From contig JAEDLP010000018.1 of the NCBI GenBank assembly GCA_016295225.1, forward strand, positions 1 to 21,260: 21,260 nt of DNA, in the 5' to 3' direction. The position numbers and the translations under genes were made by a program. The notes beneath the pieces are model-generated. The model worked only from the letters and a program-made list of their open reading frames with translations. It searched no databases and was not told the origin of the DNA. Origin of the DNA: Oscillospiraceae bacterium. GTDB lineage: Bacteria; Bacillota; Clostridia; Oscillospirales; Oscillospiraceae. Below, piece after piece: positions 1-8,900 of the stretch. Each line of letters starts with the position of its first letter. Position 1 is the first letter of the stretch.

Positions 1-773
1 GCCTCGGAGACGAAGGTGCCGTCGGCGTAGTGGATGCCCTCGGACACGGCCACCAGACAGGTGCCGTTGGCCTCGTAGACCCGCTTCACGTCGGCCAGGA
101 ACTGGTCCATGTGGAAGTCCACCTCGGGTAGGTAGACCAGGTCGGGACCGGAACCGGCCCAGGAGGCCAGACCGGCGGCGCCGGCCAGCCAGCCTGCGTG
201 GCGGCCCATGATCTCCACCACCACCACGGTGCCGGTGTCATAGACCCGGGCGTCCTGGTAGAGCTCCATGCAGGAGGTGGCGATGTACTTGGCGGCGCTG
301 GCGTAGCCGGGGCAGTGGTCGGTGCCGCTCAGGTCGTTGTCGATGGTCTTGGGCACGCCCATGATGTTGCAGGGGTAGCCCACCTTCTGCATGTACTTGC
401 TGATCTTGTTGCAGGTGTCCATGGAGTCGTTGCCGCCGTTGTAGAAGAAGTAGCGGACGTCGTACTTCTGAAAGATCTCCAGAATGCGCTTGTAGTCGGT
501 GTCGTCCACGTCGGGGTCAGCCAGCTTGTAGCGGCAGGAGCCCAGGGCGGACGAGGGGGTGAACTGCAGCAGATCCAGCTCTGCGGGGTCCTCCTGGCCC
601 ATGTCGTAGAGCTGGTCGGCCAGCACGCCCTTGATGCCGTGGGCCGCGCCCAGGACGCGGGTGATGTTTTCGTTGGCCAGGGCGGTCTGGATGACCCCCT
701 GGGCGCTGGCGTTGATGACGCAGGTGGGGCCGCCGGACTGGCCGATGATGCAGGCGCCTTTCAGGTTTTCCAT
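1..773 (-). CDS. pfp: PPi-type 6-phosphofructokinase, 3' end outside window
   Basis: Phosphofructokinase phosphorylates fructose 6-phosphate to fructose 1,6-bisphosphate in cytosolic glycolysis. About 257 N-terminal residues are present; the family usually has about 400 or more, so the C-terminal third or so is missing. The protein opens MENLKGACIIGQSGGPT, with the N-terminal SGGPT phosphate-binding loop at residues 13-17. GGNDSMDT (113-120) and PKTIDND (141-147) follow. Asp116 and Lys142 occupy the two positions that are glycine in ATP-dependent enzymes; Asp and Lys there mark pyrophosphate-using enzymes in this family. A further conserved motif, MGRHAGWLAG, lies after residue 185. The start at 773 is set by GGAGG at 782-786 on the minus strand, 8 bases upstream. 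The gene is divergent from the aldolase gene, which encodes the next glycolytic step. Identity as PFK is firm; PPi use is inferred from the two signature residues. Confidence 0.92.
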   Translation of the reverse strand, partial: MENLKGACIIGQSGGPTCVINASAQGVIQTALANENITRVLGAAHGIKGVLADQLYDMGQEDPAELDLLQFTPSSALGSCRYKLADPDVDDTDYKRILEIFQKYDVRYFFYNGGNDSMDTCNKISKYMQKVGYPCNIMGVPKTIDNDLSGTDHCPGYASAAKYIATSCMELYQDARVYDTGTVVVVEIMGRHAGWLAGAAGLASWAGSGPDLVYLPEVDFHMDQFLADVKRVYEANGTCLVAVSEGIHYADGTFVSE

Positions 774-837
774 AGAGAGTTCCTCCGTTTATGAGATAAA
801 AGAATGGTTGATTTTCAATGGGAAGTTGGTATCTAAT

Positions 838-866
838 ATCATAACATATCCCGGTCCCACTTGCAA
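838..866 (-). promoter_or_regulatory. Promoter of the phosphofructokinase gene
   Basis: On the minus strand, TTGCAA (866-861) is followed by a 17-base spacer and TATGAT (843-838). A TGT directly before the -10 box makes it an extended -10 promoter. Transcription should start near 831, giving a leader of about 58 bases. The TTGCAA is self-complementary and is also the -35 box of the opposing aldolase promoter. Confidence 0.7.
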
Positions 867-889
867 TTATCAATGATTGTTGGTACAAT
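861..889 (+). promoter_or_regulatory. Promoter of the aldolase gene fba
   Basis: TTGCAA (861-866), a 17-base spacer and TACAAT (884-889) form a sigma-A-type promoter, with TGG just before the -10 box (extended -10). The expected start near 896 gives a leader of about 39 bases. An imperfect dyad, CAAT...ATTG at 864-879, overlaps the -35 box and spacer and could be an operator; this is weak. Confidence 0.72.
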
Positions 890-934
890 AATTTATCTGG
901 ATTTTATCTGATCTGTTTGAAAGGAGCGGTCATC

Positions 935-1870
935 ATGCCGTTAGTTACTACCACTGAAATGTTCAAGAAGGCCTACGAAGGCGGCTACGCCATCGGCGCT
1001 TTCAACGTCAACAATATGGAGATCGTCCAGGGCATCACCGAAGCGGCCCGGGAAGCCAACTCCCCCGTCATCCTCCAGGTCTCCGCCGGCGCCCGGAAGT
1101 ACGCCAAGCACGAGTACCTGATGAAGCTGGTGGAGGCCGCCGTGGCCGACACCGATCTGCCCATTGCTCTCCACCTGGACCACGGCGAGGACTTTGAGAT
1201 CTGCAAGGCCTGCATCGACGGCGGCTTCACCTCTGTTATGATCGACGGGTCCAAGCACTCCTTCGAGGACAACATCGCCCTGACCAAGAAGGTCGTGGAC
1301 TATGCCCACGCCCGGGGCGTTGTGGTGGAGGGTGAGCTGGGCCGTCTGGCTGGCATTGAGGACGACGTGAAGGTCTCCGCCGCCGACTCCTCCTACACCG
1401 ACCCCAACCAGGTGGAGGAGTTCGTCCGGGCCACCGGCGTGGACAGCCTGGCCATCGCCATCGGCACCAGCCACGGGGCCTTTAAGTTCAAGCCCGGCAC
1501 CAAGCCCCAGCTCCGCTTTGACATCCTGGAGGAGATCTCCCGCCGCCTGCCCGGGTTCCCCATCGTCCTCCACGGGGCTTCCTCCGTCACCCCCAGCTAT
1601 GTGGACATCATCAACGCCAACGGTGGCCAGCTGAAGGACGCCATCGGCGTGCCCGAGGATCAGCTCCGTCAGGCCGCCAAGATGGCCGTCTGCAAGATCA
1701 ACATCGACTCTGATCTGCGCCTGGCCATGACCGCCGGCGTCCGCCAGCAGCTCATGGCAGACCCCGCCAACTTCGACCCCAGAAGCTATCTGAAGGTGGG
1801 CCGTCAGTACGTGAAGGATCTGGTGAAGGATAAGATCATCAACGTCCTGGGCTCCAACGATTCCCTGTAA
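935..1870 (+). CDS. fba: Class II fructose-1,6-bisphosphate aldolase
   Basis: This cytosolic glycolytic and gluconeogenic enzyme reversibly splits fructose 1,6-bisphosphate into glyceraldehyde 3-phosphate and dihydroxyacetone phosphate, using a divalent metal, usually zinc. The 311-residue length fits class II enzymes. GAFNVNN lies at 21-27. HLDHG at 80-84 carries the catalytic Asp82 and metal-ligand His83. The VEGELGRLAG block, GTSHG (second metal histidine region) and LHGASS (third) follow in the normal order. The ATG at 935 is chosen because AAAGGAG (920-926) lies 8 bases upstream; an in-frame TTG at 917 lies upstream of that site and is unlikely. The gene is single, faces away from phosphofructokinase and is followed by a hairpin. 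Confidence 0.97.
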   Translation: MPLVTTTEMFKKAYEGGYAIGAFNVNNMEIVQGITEAAREANSPVILQVSAGARKYAKHEYLMKLVEAAVADTDLPIALHLDHGEDFEICKACIDGGFTSVMIDGSKHSFEDNIALTKKVVDYAHARGVVVEGELGRLAGIEDDVKVSAADSSYTDPNQVEEFVRATGVDSLAIAIGTSHGAFKFKPGTKPQLRFDILEEISRRLPGFPIVLHGASSVTPSYVDIINANGGQLKDAIGVPEDQLRQAAKMAVCKINIDSDLRLAMTAGVRQQLMADPANFDPRSYLKVGRQYVKDLVKDKIINVLGSNDSL

Positions 1871-1890
1871 TTGAGACAATTTGAACCCAG

Positions 1891-1931
1891 CAGGCCTGCC
1901 GCCGTTTCTTCGCGGCAGGCCTGTGTTATAT
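1891..1931 (+). terminator. Candidate terminator after fba
   Basis: A perfect 12-base-pair stem, CAGGCCTGCCGC (1891-1902) with GCGGCAGGCCTG (1912-1923), encloses a 9-base loop. The tail is TGTTATAT rather than a pure T run, so termination may be partial. The next gene starts only 26 bases further on. Confidence 0.6.
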
Positions 1932-1956
1932 CAGAGAGAAAGAGGGGGTGGAACGT

Positions 1957-2604
1957 ATGAAAAAAGGAACGATTATCGGTATCATTGTGGGCCTGGTCCT
2001 GTGCCTTCTGGTGGGGGGCGTCATCGGTGTGATGGCCATGCGGATCTACATGCTGGAGGAATCCATCGAAGCCTCCGCCGTCACCGTGGGGACGCCCCAG
2101 GGCCAGGAACCCGCCGTCCAGCCGACCCAGCCCCAGACGGCATCCCAGCCCCAGAGTCAGACGCCCGTGTCCAACCATTCCTCCCATGAGGACGACGACC
2201 ACCACTGGGTGGATGTGGAGACCGAGGTCAGCCGCATCCGGGCCATTTACAACGACACCGTGGCCAACATGCAGGCGGACCGCTATACTGAGCGGTCCCT
2301 GGGACAGGGCGTCGTGGCCTATTCTGACGGCCGCCAGATCAAGTGCGTGGTGGTTCCCAGAGGGGGCTATGGCATGGACTACAGCCGCTGGTATTACTAT
2401 GAGGGCGACGATCTGATCTTTGCCTACTACGAGGCGGAGGATGCCCACCGATTCTATTTCTACGACGGCGACCTGATGCGCTGGCGGTACTGTTCCGACG
2501 CTTCCAACGGAGAGAACGCAGTGAACGAGGACTGGGGGACCAGCCAGAACTTCTGCCGTTGGGAGGAGATCGTGGAGAACGAAGGGGAAGCCTTCGTGGA
2601 TTGA
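1957..2604 (+). CDS. Single-pass membrane protein, extracytoplasmic domain of unknown function
   Basis: I cannot assign a function. The 215-residue protein begins with Lys-Lys and one strongly hydrophobic segment at about residues 4-27 (GTIIGIIVGLVLCLLVGG), an uncleaved signal-anchor type. A Pro/Gln/Thr-rich linker of about 35 residues and an acidic/His patch (HEDDDHHW) follow. The C-terminal domain of about 140 residues is rich in Tyr, Trp, Asp and Glu and has three cysteines. Strings such as RWYYYEGDDLIF and RFYFYDGDLMRW suggest a beta-rich outside domain of a kind I have seen in other clostridial envelope proteins (memory only). The ATG at 1957 is preferred because GAGGGGGTG (1942-1950) lies 6 bases upstream; an in-frame GTG at 1948 lies inside that site. 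It ends 16 bases before addB, so the two are probably co-transcribed. Confidence 0.78.
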   Translation: MKKGTIIGIIVGLVLCLLVGGVIGVMAMRIYMLEESIEASAVTVGTPQGQEPAVQPTQPQTASQPQSQTPVSNHSSHEDDDHHWVDVETEVSRIRAIYNDTVANMQADRYTERSLGQGVVAYSDGRQIKCVVVPRGGYGMDYSRWYYYEGDDLIFAYYEAEDAHRFYFYDGDLMRWRYCSDASNGENAVNEDWGTSQNFCRWEEIVENEGEAFVD

Positions 2605-2620
2605 GGAAGGAGGCGCGGCT

Positions 2621-5600
2621 ATGCTGCATATCGTCACCGGCCGGGCCGGCTGCGGCAAGACGGGGACCGTCCTGGGCCGCATGAAAGAGGAGGGCAAGGT
2701 CCGCCGCCAGCTGCTGCTGGTGCCGGAGCAGGCCTCCTTCGAGACAGAACAGCGGTTCTGCCGGGAAAACGGGAATCAGGCGGGGCTGTACGGTGAGGTC
2801 CTCTCCTTCACCCGGCTGGAAAACCGGGTGATCTCCCTGGCCGGCGGCGGCGCCCAGCCGGTGCTGGATGAGGGTGGCCGTCTGCTGGTCATGTACGCCG
2901 CCCTGAAATCGGTCAGCGGCAGCCTGACGGTGTACGCCATGCCCTCCCGGAAACCGGAATTCCTGTCCAGCCTCATCACCACCATGGACGAGCTGAAAAG
3001 CTGCTGCGTCACCGGGGACCAGCTGGCCCAGGTGGGGGAGGAGACCGAGGGCCTGGACGGGGAAAAGCTCCGGGACCTGGGGTTGATTTTCGGGGCCTAT
3101 GAGGCCATGACCGCCAGGGGCAGCCTGGACCCCAGGGATCGGCTCACCCGGCTGGCCGACAAGCTCAAGGGCTACCCCTTCTTCCAAAACCAGGACGTCT
3201 ACCTGGACGGCTTCACCGACTTCACCCCCCAGCAGGGGCTGGTGCTGGAGCAAATCCTGCGGCAGGCCCACTCGGTCACCGTCACCCTCACCAGCGGGGA
3301 TCGGGAAGAGGAGGAGGGAGTCTTCGCCCCGGCCCAAAAGACCATGGCCTGGCTGAAACGGCTGGCCGCCAAGGCGGGCTGCCCGGTGACCGAGGAGACC
3401 CTTCCGGTCCGGGCGGGGGTCCGAACCGAGGCCCTGGACTGGCTGGAACAGAACCTCTTTTCCCGGCCCCTACCCCCCTACGAAGGGGAATGGGACGGCA
3501 GCGTGTTTGTGGGGAGCTGCCCCACCCCCAGAGAGGAGGTCCGCTGGGCGGCGGGAGAGATTCGCAGGCTTGTCCGGCAGGGCAATCTGCGCTACCGGGA
3601 CATTGCCCTGTCCGCCCGGTCCATGGACCGGTACTGGGAGCACATCGAGGGCATTTTTGCCCAGTACGACATTCCGGTCTTTCAGTCCGACATGACCGAC
3701 ATTCTCCAAAAGCCCATTTTCACCCTCATCACCGCCGCCATGGACGCGGTGAATGGGGGCTATGCCTACGAGGATATGTTCCGCTATTTGAAAACCGGCC
3801 TGACGGGGATCACCCCGGCAGAGTGCGACCGGCTGGAAAACTACGTCCTCACCTGGGACATCTGGGGGGGACGGTGGACCAGGGCCTGGACCATGCACCC
3901 GGGGGGCTATCATCAGACCTTCGACGAGGAGGATCGGCAGGCCCTGGAGGATCTCAACGATCTCCGCCTGCGGGTCATCGGTCCTCTGGAGCGGCTGAAG
4001 AAAAATGCTAAGGATACCATACAGGGTCAAGTGCTGGCCCTTTACACCTTTTTGGAGGAAATCCACGCCCCGGAGGCTCTGGAGGCCCGCACGGCCCGGC
4101 TTCTGGAGCAGGGGGAGCCGGAGCTGGCCCGGCAGGTGAGCCAGCTCTGGGAGATCTTCTGCGGGGGACTGGAACAGTGCGTTTCCCTTCTGGGGGACAT
4201 GGAGGTGGACTTTGCCGAGTTCGCCCGTTTGCTGCGCCTGCTGCTGTCCCGGTACTCCGTGGGCTCCATCCCGGCCTCCCTGGACCGGGTGACGGCGGGG
4301 GACGCCCAGCGTCTGTCCAACCGGGCCTGCAAGGTCCTCTTCCTGCTGGGGGCCGACGACGGCTCCATCCCCCAGGTCACCCCCGGCCAGGGCCTGCTCA
4401 CCGACCGGGATCGGGAGCTGCTGGAGGACTACGGCCTGGCCCTCTCCCCCCGGATGGAGGAGAAGCTGGACCGGGAGCAGACCATCGTGTACACCGCCTG
4501 TTCCCAGCCCACCGAAAAGCTGTACGTCACCTGGCCGGCCGGGGGGGAGAACGGCGGCGAGAAACGGCCCTCCTTCCTGGTGGAGAACCTGCTGACCCTC
4601 TTCCCGGCGGCCCGGGGGACCTGCAACCCGGCGGACTCCCCCGACCGTCTGCGGACCCTGGCGGCCAAGTTGCCCGAAGCCCGGGCGGCATTGGAGGAAG
4701 ACCCCGACTACGCCCACCGGTTCCGTCGGCTGGACCGGGCTGCCCGGTGGGAGCGGGGCAGGCTGTCCCCTCAGGCGGTAAAAACCCTCTATGGGGAGAA
4801 GGTGGCCATGTCGGCCTCCCGGATGGACCGGTATAAATCCTGCCACTTCGCCTACTTTCTGCAGTTTGGCCTGGGGGCCAGGGAGCGCCGTCCGGCGGGA
4901 TTCCACGCCCCGGAGTACGGCACCTTCGTCCACTTTGTTCTGGAACAGGTTCTGCGGGCCGTCCGGGACAAGGGCGGCGTCGCAGAATGCACCGACCAGG
5001 AGATCAGGGAACTGACCCAGGCCGCCGTCAAAGAATATGTGGTTACCGAGCTGGGGGGCATGGAGCACCAGACCCCTCGGTTCCGATACCTCTTCCGCCG
5101 GCTCCGAAAGAGCGTCCAGGCGGTGGTGGACAACGTCATCGCCGAGCTGCGTGCCTCGGACTTTCAGCCCATCGCCTTCGAGCTGGGCTTCGGCTCCGGC
5201 AAGGACCTGCCCCCGGTGGAGGTGCGGGACCACGGCGTCACCCTGCGGATCTCCGGTTTCGTGGACCGGGTGGACGGCTGGGTGAAGGACGGCCGCCTGT
5301 ACCTGCGGGTGGTGGACTACAAGACCGGGCGGAAATCCTTTGACCTGACGGAAATCTGGAACGGGCTGGGGCTGCAGATGCTCCTCTACCTGTTTACGTT
5401 GGAAGAAAAGGGCCGCCGTGTGTTCGATACTGACCCGATCCCTGCGGGGGTCCTCTACCTGCCCGCCCGGGACGCCATGATCTCCGGCAGCCGGGACATG
5501 GAGGAGAGCGCCCGACAAAAGCTCCTGGACAAGGAGCTGGTCCGCCGGGGGCTGGTCCTGGACGACGGGGAGGTGCTGGAGGCTATGGAGCACGCCGAGG

Positions 5601-5944
5601 GAGGCCTCCGCTTCCTGCCCCTGCGGGTGAGCGCCAAAACAGGGAAGATCACCGGCGACGCCCTGGTGAGCGCGGAAAGGCTGGGTCGTCTCAAGGGCCA
5701 TACCCAGGCCATTCTGAAGCAGATCTGCCGGGAAATTTCCGCCGGGAACATCGACGCGGACCCCTTCTGGCGGGGGCCTGGCGAAAACGCCTGCTTGTAC
5801 TGTCCGTACTTCCGGGCCTGCCAGTTTGAGGAGAAACAGGATCACCGGCGGTGGATTCCGTCGGTGAAGAACAGCGATTTCTGGGCCTGGCTGGCCCAGA
5901 AGGAGGAAGGAGGCGAGGACCATGGCCGTGAAGCGAACCCCTGA
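2621..5944 (+). CDS. addB: ATP-dependent helicase/nuclease subunit AddB
   Basis: AddB pairs with AddA to resect double-strand breaks and pause at Chi for homologous recombination, the Gram-positive counterpart of RecBCD. The 1107 residues match the usual size. The Walker A loop GRAGCGKT lies at 7-14. The C-terminal RecB-type nuclease carries VDYKTG at 898-903, with catalytic Asp899 and Lys901. The iron-sulfur staple is complete: Cys741 in KSCHFAYF, then Cys1058, Cys1061 and Cys1067 in the C-x2-C-x5-C pattern. In characterised AddB proteins the helicase core is degenerate and serves Chi recognition; the nuclease here looks active. AAGGAGG (2607-2613) sets the start. The last 23 bases overlap addA, whose ribosome site lies inside addB, which implies translational coupling and equal subunit supply. 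Confidence 0.96.
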   Translation: MLHIVTGRAGCGKTGTVLGRMKEEGKVRRQLLLVPEQASFETEQRFCRENGNQAGLYGEVLSFTRLENRVISLAGGGAQPVLDEGGRLLVMYAALKSVSGSLTVYAMPSRKPEFLSSLITTMDELKSCCVTGDQLAQVGEETEGLDGEKLRDLGLIFGAYEAMTARGSLDPRDRLTRLADKLKGYPFFQNQDVYLDGFTDFTPQQGLVLEQILRQAHSVTVTLTSGDREEEEGVFAPAQKTMAWLKRLAAKAGCPVTEETLPVRAGVRTEALDWLEQNLFSRPLPPYEGEWDGSVFVGSCPTPREEVRWAAGEIRRLVRQGNLRYRDIALSARSMDRYWEHIEGIFAQYDIPVFQSDMTDILQKPIFTLITAAMDAVNGGYAYEDMFRYLKTGLTGITPAECDRLENYVLTWDIWGGRWTRAWTMHPGGYHQTFDEEDRQALEDLNDLRLRVIGPLERLKKNAKDTIQGQVLALYTFLEEIHAPEALEARTARLLEQGEPELARQVSQLWEIFCGGLEQCVSLLGDMEVDFAEFARLLRLLLSRYSVGSIPASLDRVTAGDAQRLSNRACKVLFLLGADDGSIPQVTPGQGLLTDRDRELLEDYGLALSPRMEEKLDREQTIVYTACSQPTEKLYVTWPAGGENGGEKRPSFLVENLLTLFPAARGTCNPADSPDRLRTLAAKLPEARAALEEDPDYAHRFRRLDRAARWERGRLSPQAVKTLYGEKVAMSASRMDRYKSCHFAYFLQFGLGARERRPAGFHAPEYGTFVHFVLEQVLRAVRDKGGVAECTDQEIRELTQAAVKEYVVTELGGMEHQTPRFRYLFRRLRKSVQAVVDNVIAELRASDFQPIAFELGFGSGKDLPPVEVRDHGVTLRISGFVDRVDGWVKDGRLYLRVVDYKTGRKSFDLTEIWNGLGLQMLLYLFTLEEKGRRVFDTDPIPAGVLYLPARDAMISGSRDMEESARQKLLDKELVRRGLVLDDGEVLEAMEHAEGGLRFLPLRVSAKTGKITGDALVSAERLGRLKGHTQAILKQICREISAGNIDADPFWRGPGENACLYCPYFRACQFEEKQDHRRWIPSVKNSDFWAWLAQKEEGGEDHGREANP

Positions 5945-8900
5945 GCAGGAGGCGGTGGTGAAAAACCGGGGAGGGGGCCTGCTGGTGTCGGCGGCGGCCG
6001 GTTCCGGTAAGACCCGCGTCCTGGTGGAGCGGCTCCTGGACCGCATCTGCAACGAGGGCAAGAACATCGACCAGTTCCTCATCATCACCTTCACCCGGGC
6101 GGCGGCCGAAGAGCTGCGGGCCAGGATCGCCAAGGAACTTTCGGAGGCCCTGTCGGCCCAGCCGGAGAACAGCCATCTCCGCCGGCAGACTGCCCTGCTC
6201 TATCAGGCCCAGATCTCCACCATCCACGCCTTCTGCACCGTCCTCCTGCGCCAGTGGGGCCACCTGCTGGACCTGCCGGCGGATTTCGCTCTCTGCGAGG
6301 ACGAGGAGGCCCAGGTCCTCATGGTCCGCACCCTGAACCAGGTGCTGGAGGAGCGATACGAGACCATCGACCCGGAGGGGGACTTTGCCAAGCTCCTGGA
6401 CGTCCTCTCCGCCGGGCGGGACGACAGCCGCCTGATGGAGATCACCCTGGACGTGTATGGAAAAATCCAGAGCTACCCTGACCCGGTGGCCTGGCTGGAG
6501 GAACAGCGGGCCGCTCTGAATCTGACCGGGATCACCGATGCGGGTCAGACCCCCTGGGGAAAACTTCTTCTGGAGGAGGCCGCCCAGACCGCCCGCTACT
6601 GGGCGGGACAGATGGAACGGGCCTGCCGTCTGGCCGAGGAGGACGAGGTCCTAGAAAAGGCCTACGGCGACAGTTTGGCCGTCACCTGTCAGGATCTGGA
6701 GACTTTGGCCCGGGCCGCCCAGCAAAGCTGGGACGAGACCGCCCAATGCACCGTGGACTTCCCCCGGCTGAAAAGCGCCAGGGGAGTGGAGAACACGGCC
6801 GCCCAGGAGCAGATCAAGGCCATCCGGGAACGATGTAAAAAGGCGGCAGGGGAGCTGATGAAGCAGTTCGGCAGCACCAGCGAGAGCCTGCTGGCCGACA
6901 TGGCCCTGGTCCGCCCGGCCATGAACGGCCTGATCTCCCTGGTGGAGGACTTCTCCCAGGCCTACAGCCGGGAGAAGATGCGGAAGTCCCTGCTGGACTT
7001 CGGGGATTTGGAGCACTGCGCCGTCCGGCTCCTGGTGGATTCGGCGGGACAGCCCACCGAGCTGGCCCGCCAGTGGGGGAGCCGGTACGCCGAGATCATG
7101 GTGGACGAGTACCAGGACACCAACCAGGTTCAGAACACCATCTTCAAAGCCCTCTCCGACGGGGGGCGTAACCTCTTCATGGTGGGGGACGTGAAGCAGT
7201 CCATCTACCGTTTCCGTCTGGCTGACCCCACGATTTTTCTGGAGAAATACCGGACCTTTGCCGACTGGACGAAAGCCCGGGAGGGGGAGGACCGGAAAAT
7301 CACCATGTCCAAAAACTTCCGCTCCCGGCCAGAGGTGCTGGAGGCGGCCAACGACCTCTTCCGGAACATCATGTCCCGGGATCTGGGGGAGATGGACTAC
7401 ACCGACGGGGAGGCCCTCTACCCCGGCGGGACCTTCCCGGAGGGGGAGGGGTACGAGACCGAGCTCCACGTGCTGAACTTCAACGACGACCCGGCCCTCA
7501 CCGAGGACAAGCAGAACAAGAGCTTCCTGGAGGCCCGGTTTGTGGCAAAAGAGATCGCGGAACTGCTCCGGTCCGGTTTCCCGGTCTCCGACGGGGCGGG
7601 AGGGCAGCGGCCCCTGGAGCCTGATGATATCGCCATTTTGCTCCGGTCCCCCGGCCCGGTGCGCCACTTCTATACCCTGGCCCTGGAGGAGCAGGGGGTG
7701 GGCTGGTCGGCGGAGGAGGGGAGCGACTTCTTCCAGACCACGGAGATCTCCGTGGCCCTGTCCTGGCTCCAGATCATCGACAATCCCCGGCAGGACATCC
7801 CCCTGCTGGCCGTCCTGCGGTCTCCGGTCTGCGGCTTTACCGGGGACCGGCTGGCGGAGATCCGCGCCGCATCGGAGGGGGACTTTTATACCGCCCTCTG
7901 TGCCGCCGCCGACCAGGGCATGGAGGACTGCCGGGCCTTTCTGGAGGACCTGGAGGCCCTGCGGTTCCAGTCCGGGGAGCAGAGCAGTCACCAGCTTCTG
8001 TGGGACCTGTACCGCCGCACGGACTTGCTGGAAATTTTCGCCGCCATGCCCGGCGGGGAGAAGCGGCAGGAAAACCTGCTGGCCTTTTATGAGCTGGCCC
8101 GCCGCTTTGAGGGGACCGGCCACAAGGGCCTCTTCGGGTTCCTCTTACATTTAAACCGTGTCCAGGAGAGCGGCGGCCTGCGGTCGGCCTCCGCCCCGTC
8201 CAAGGAAACCGCCGGAGTGAAAATTTTAAGCATCCACCGGTCCAAGGGCCTGGAATACCCGGTAGTCTTCCTCTGCGGCCTGGGGCGGCGGTTCAACTAC
8301 AGGGACATGCAGAAGCCCGTCCTCTTCCACCCCAAGCTGGGTTTGGGCCCCAAGGGTCTGGACAGCGAGACCATGGTGGAGTTCTCCACCCTGGCCCGCA
8401 CGGGAGTGGCCCTGGCCCTGAAAAAGGAACTGCTGGCCGAGGAGATGCGGTTATTATATGTGGCCATGACCCGGGCTAAGGAAAAGCTCATCATGACCCA
8501 CACCCTGGCCTACGGTATTTCCGACCTGAAAAATCTGGCGGAGAGCATCTCCTGCCCGGCAGACCCCCGGGTGCTGGCGGCCTGCTCCAGCGTGGGACAG
8601 TGGCTCATCCTTACCGCCATGGCCCGGCCGGAGGGTTCCCCCCTTCGTCAAGCGGCGGAGGCAGAGGACCGGCCTGTCCCTGGGGGTTCCTTCGGTCCGG
8701 CCTGGCGGGTTCAGTACCACGCCGGGGCGGTCTCTGAGGAGATCGTCCGCCGGGAGACGGTCCGGGAGGACGTGGAAGAAACCAACCTCACCGCCCAGGA
8801 GATCCTGGGTCAGCTCCGCTGGCAGTATCCCCACGCCGTCTCCGCTTCCACCCCGGCCAAGGTCACCGCTACCCAAGTGGAGGAGGAAGGGGAGGAGGAG

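Noticed and set aside
198..794. 198-codon plus-strand frame opposite phosphofructokinase
   Set aside because: The minus-strand frame holds the phosphofructokinase signatures; this one is His/Gly/Val/Ala-rich without motifs.
941..1879. 312-codon minus-strand frame opposite fba
   Set aside because: A shadow of a firmly identified aldolase with normal codon use; composition dominated by Gly, Val, Leu, Asp and His.
3470..6133. 887-codon open frame on the minus strand opposite addB and the start of addA
   Set aside because: Low-complexity Gly/Pro/Gln/Val/Leu-rich translation with no recognisable domain; it covers clear genes with intact catalytic motifs. Long antisense frames follow from GC-rich third codon positions.
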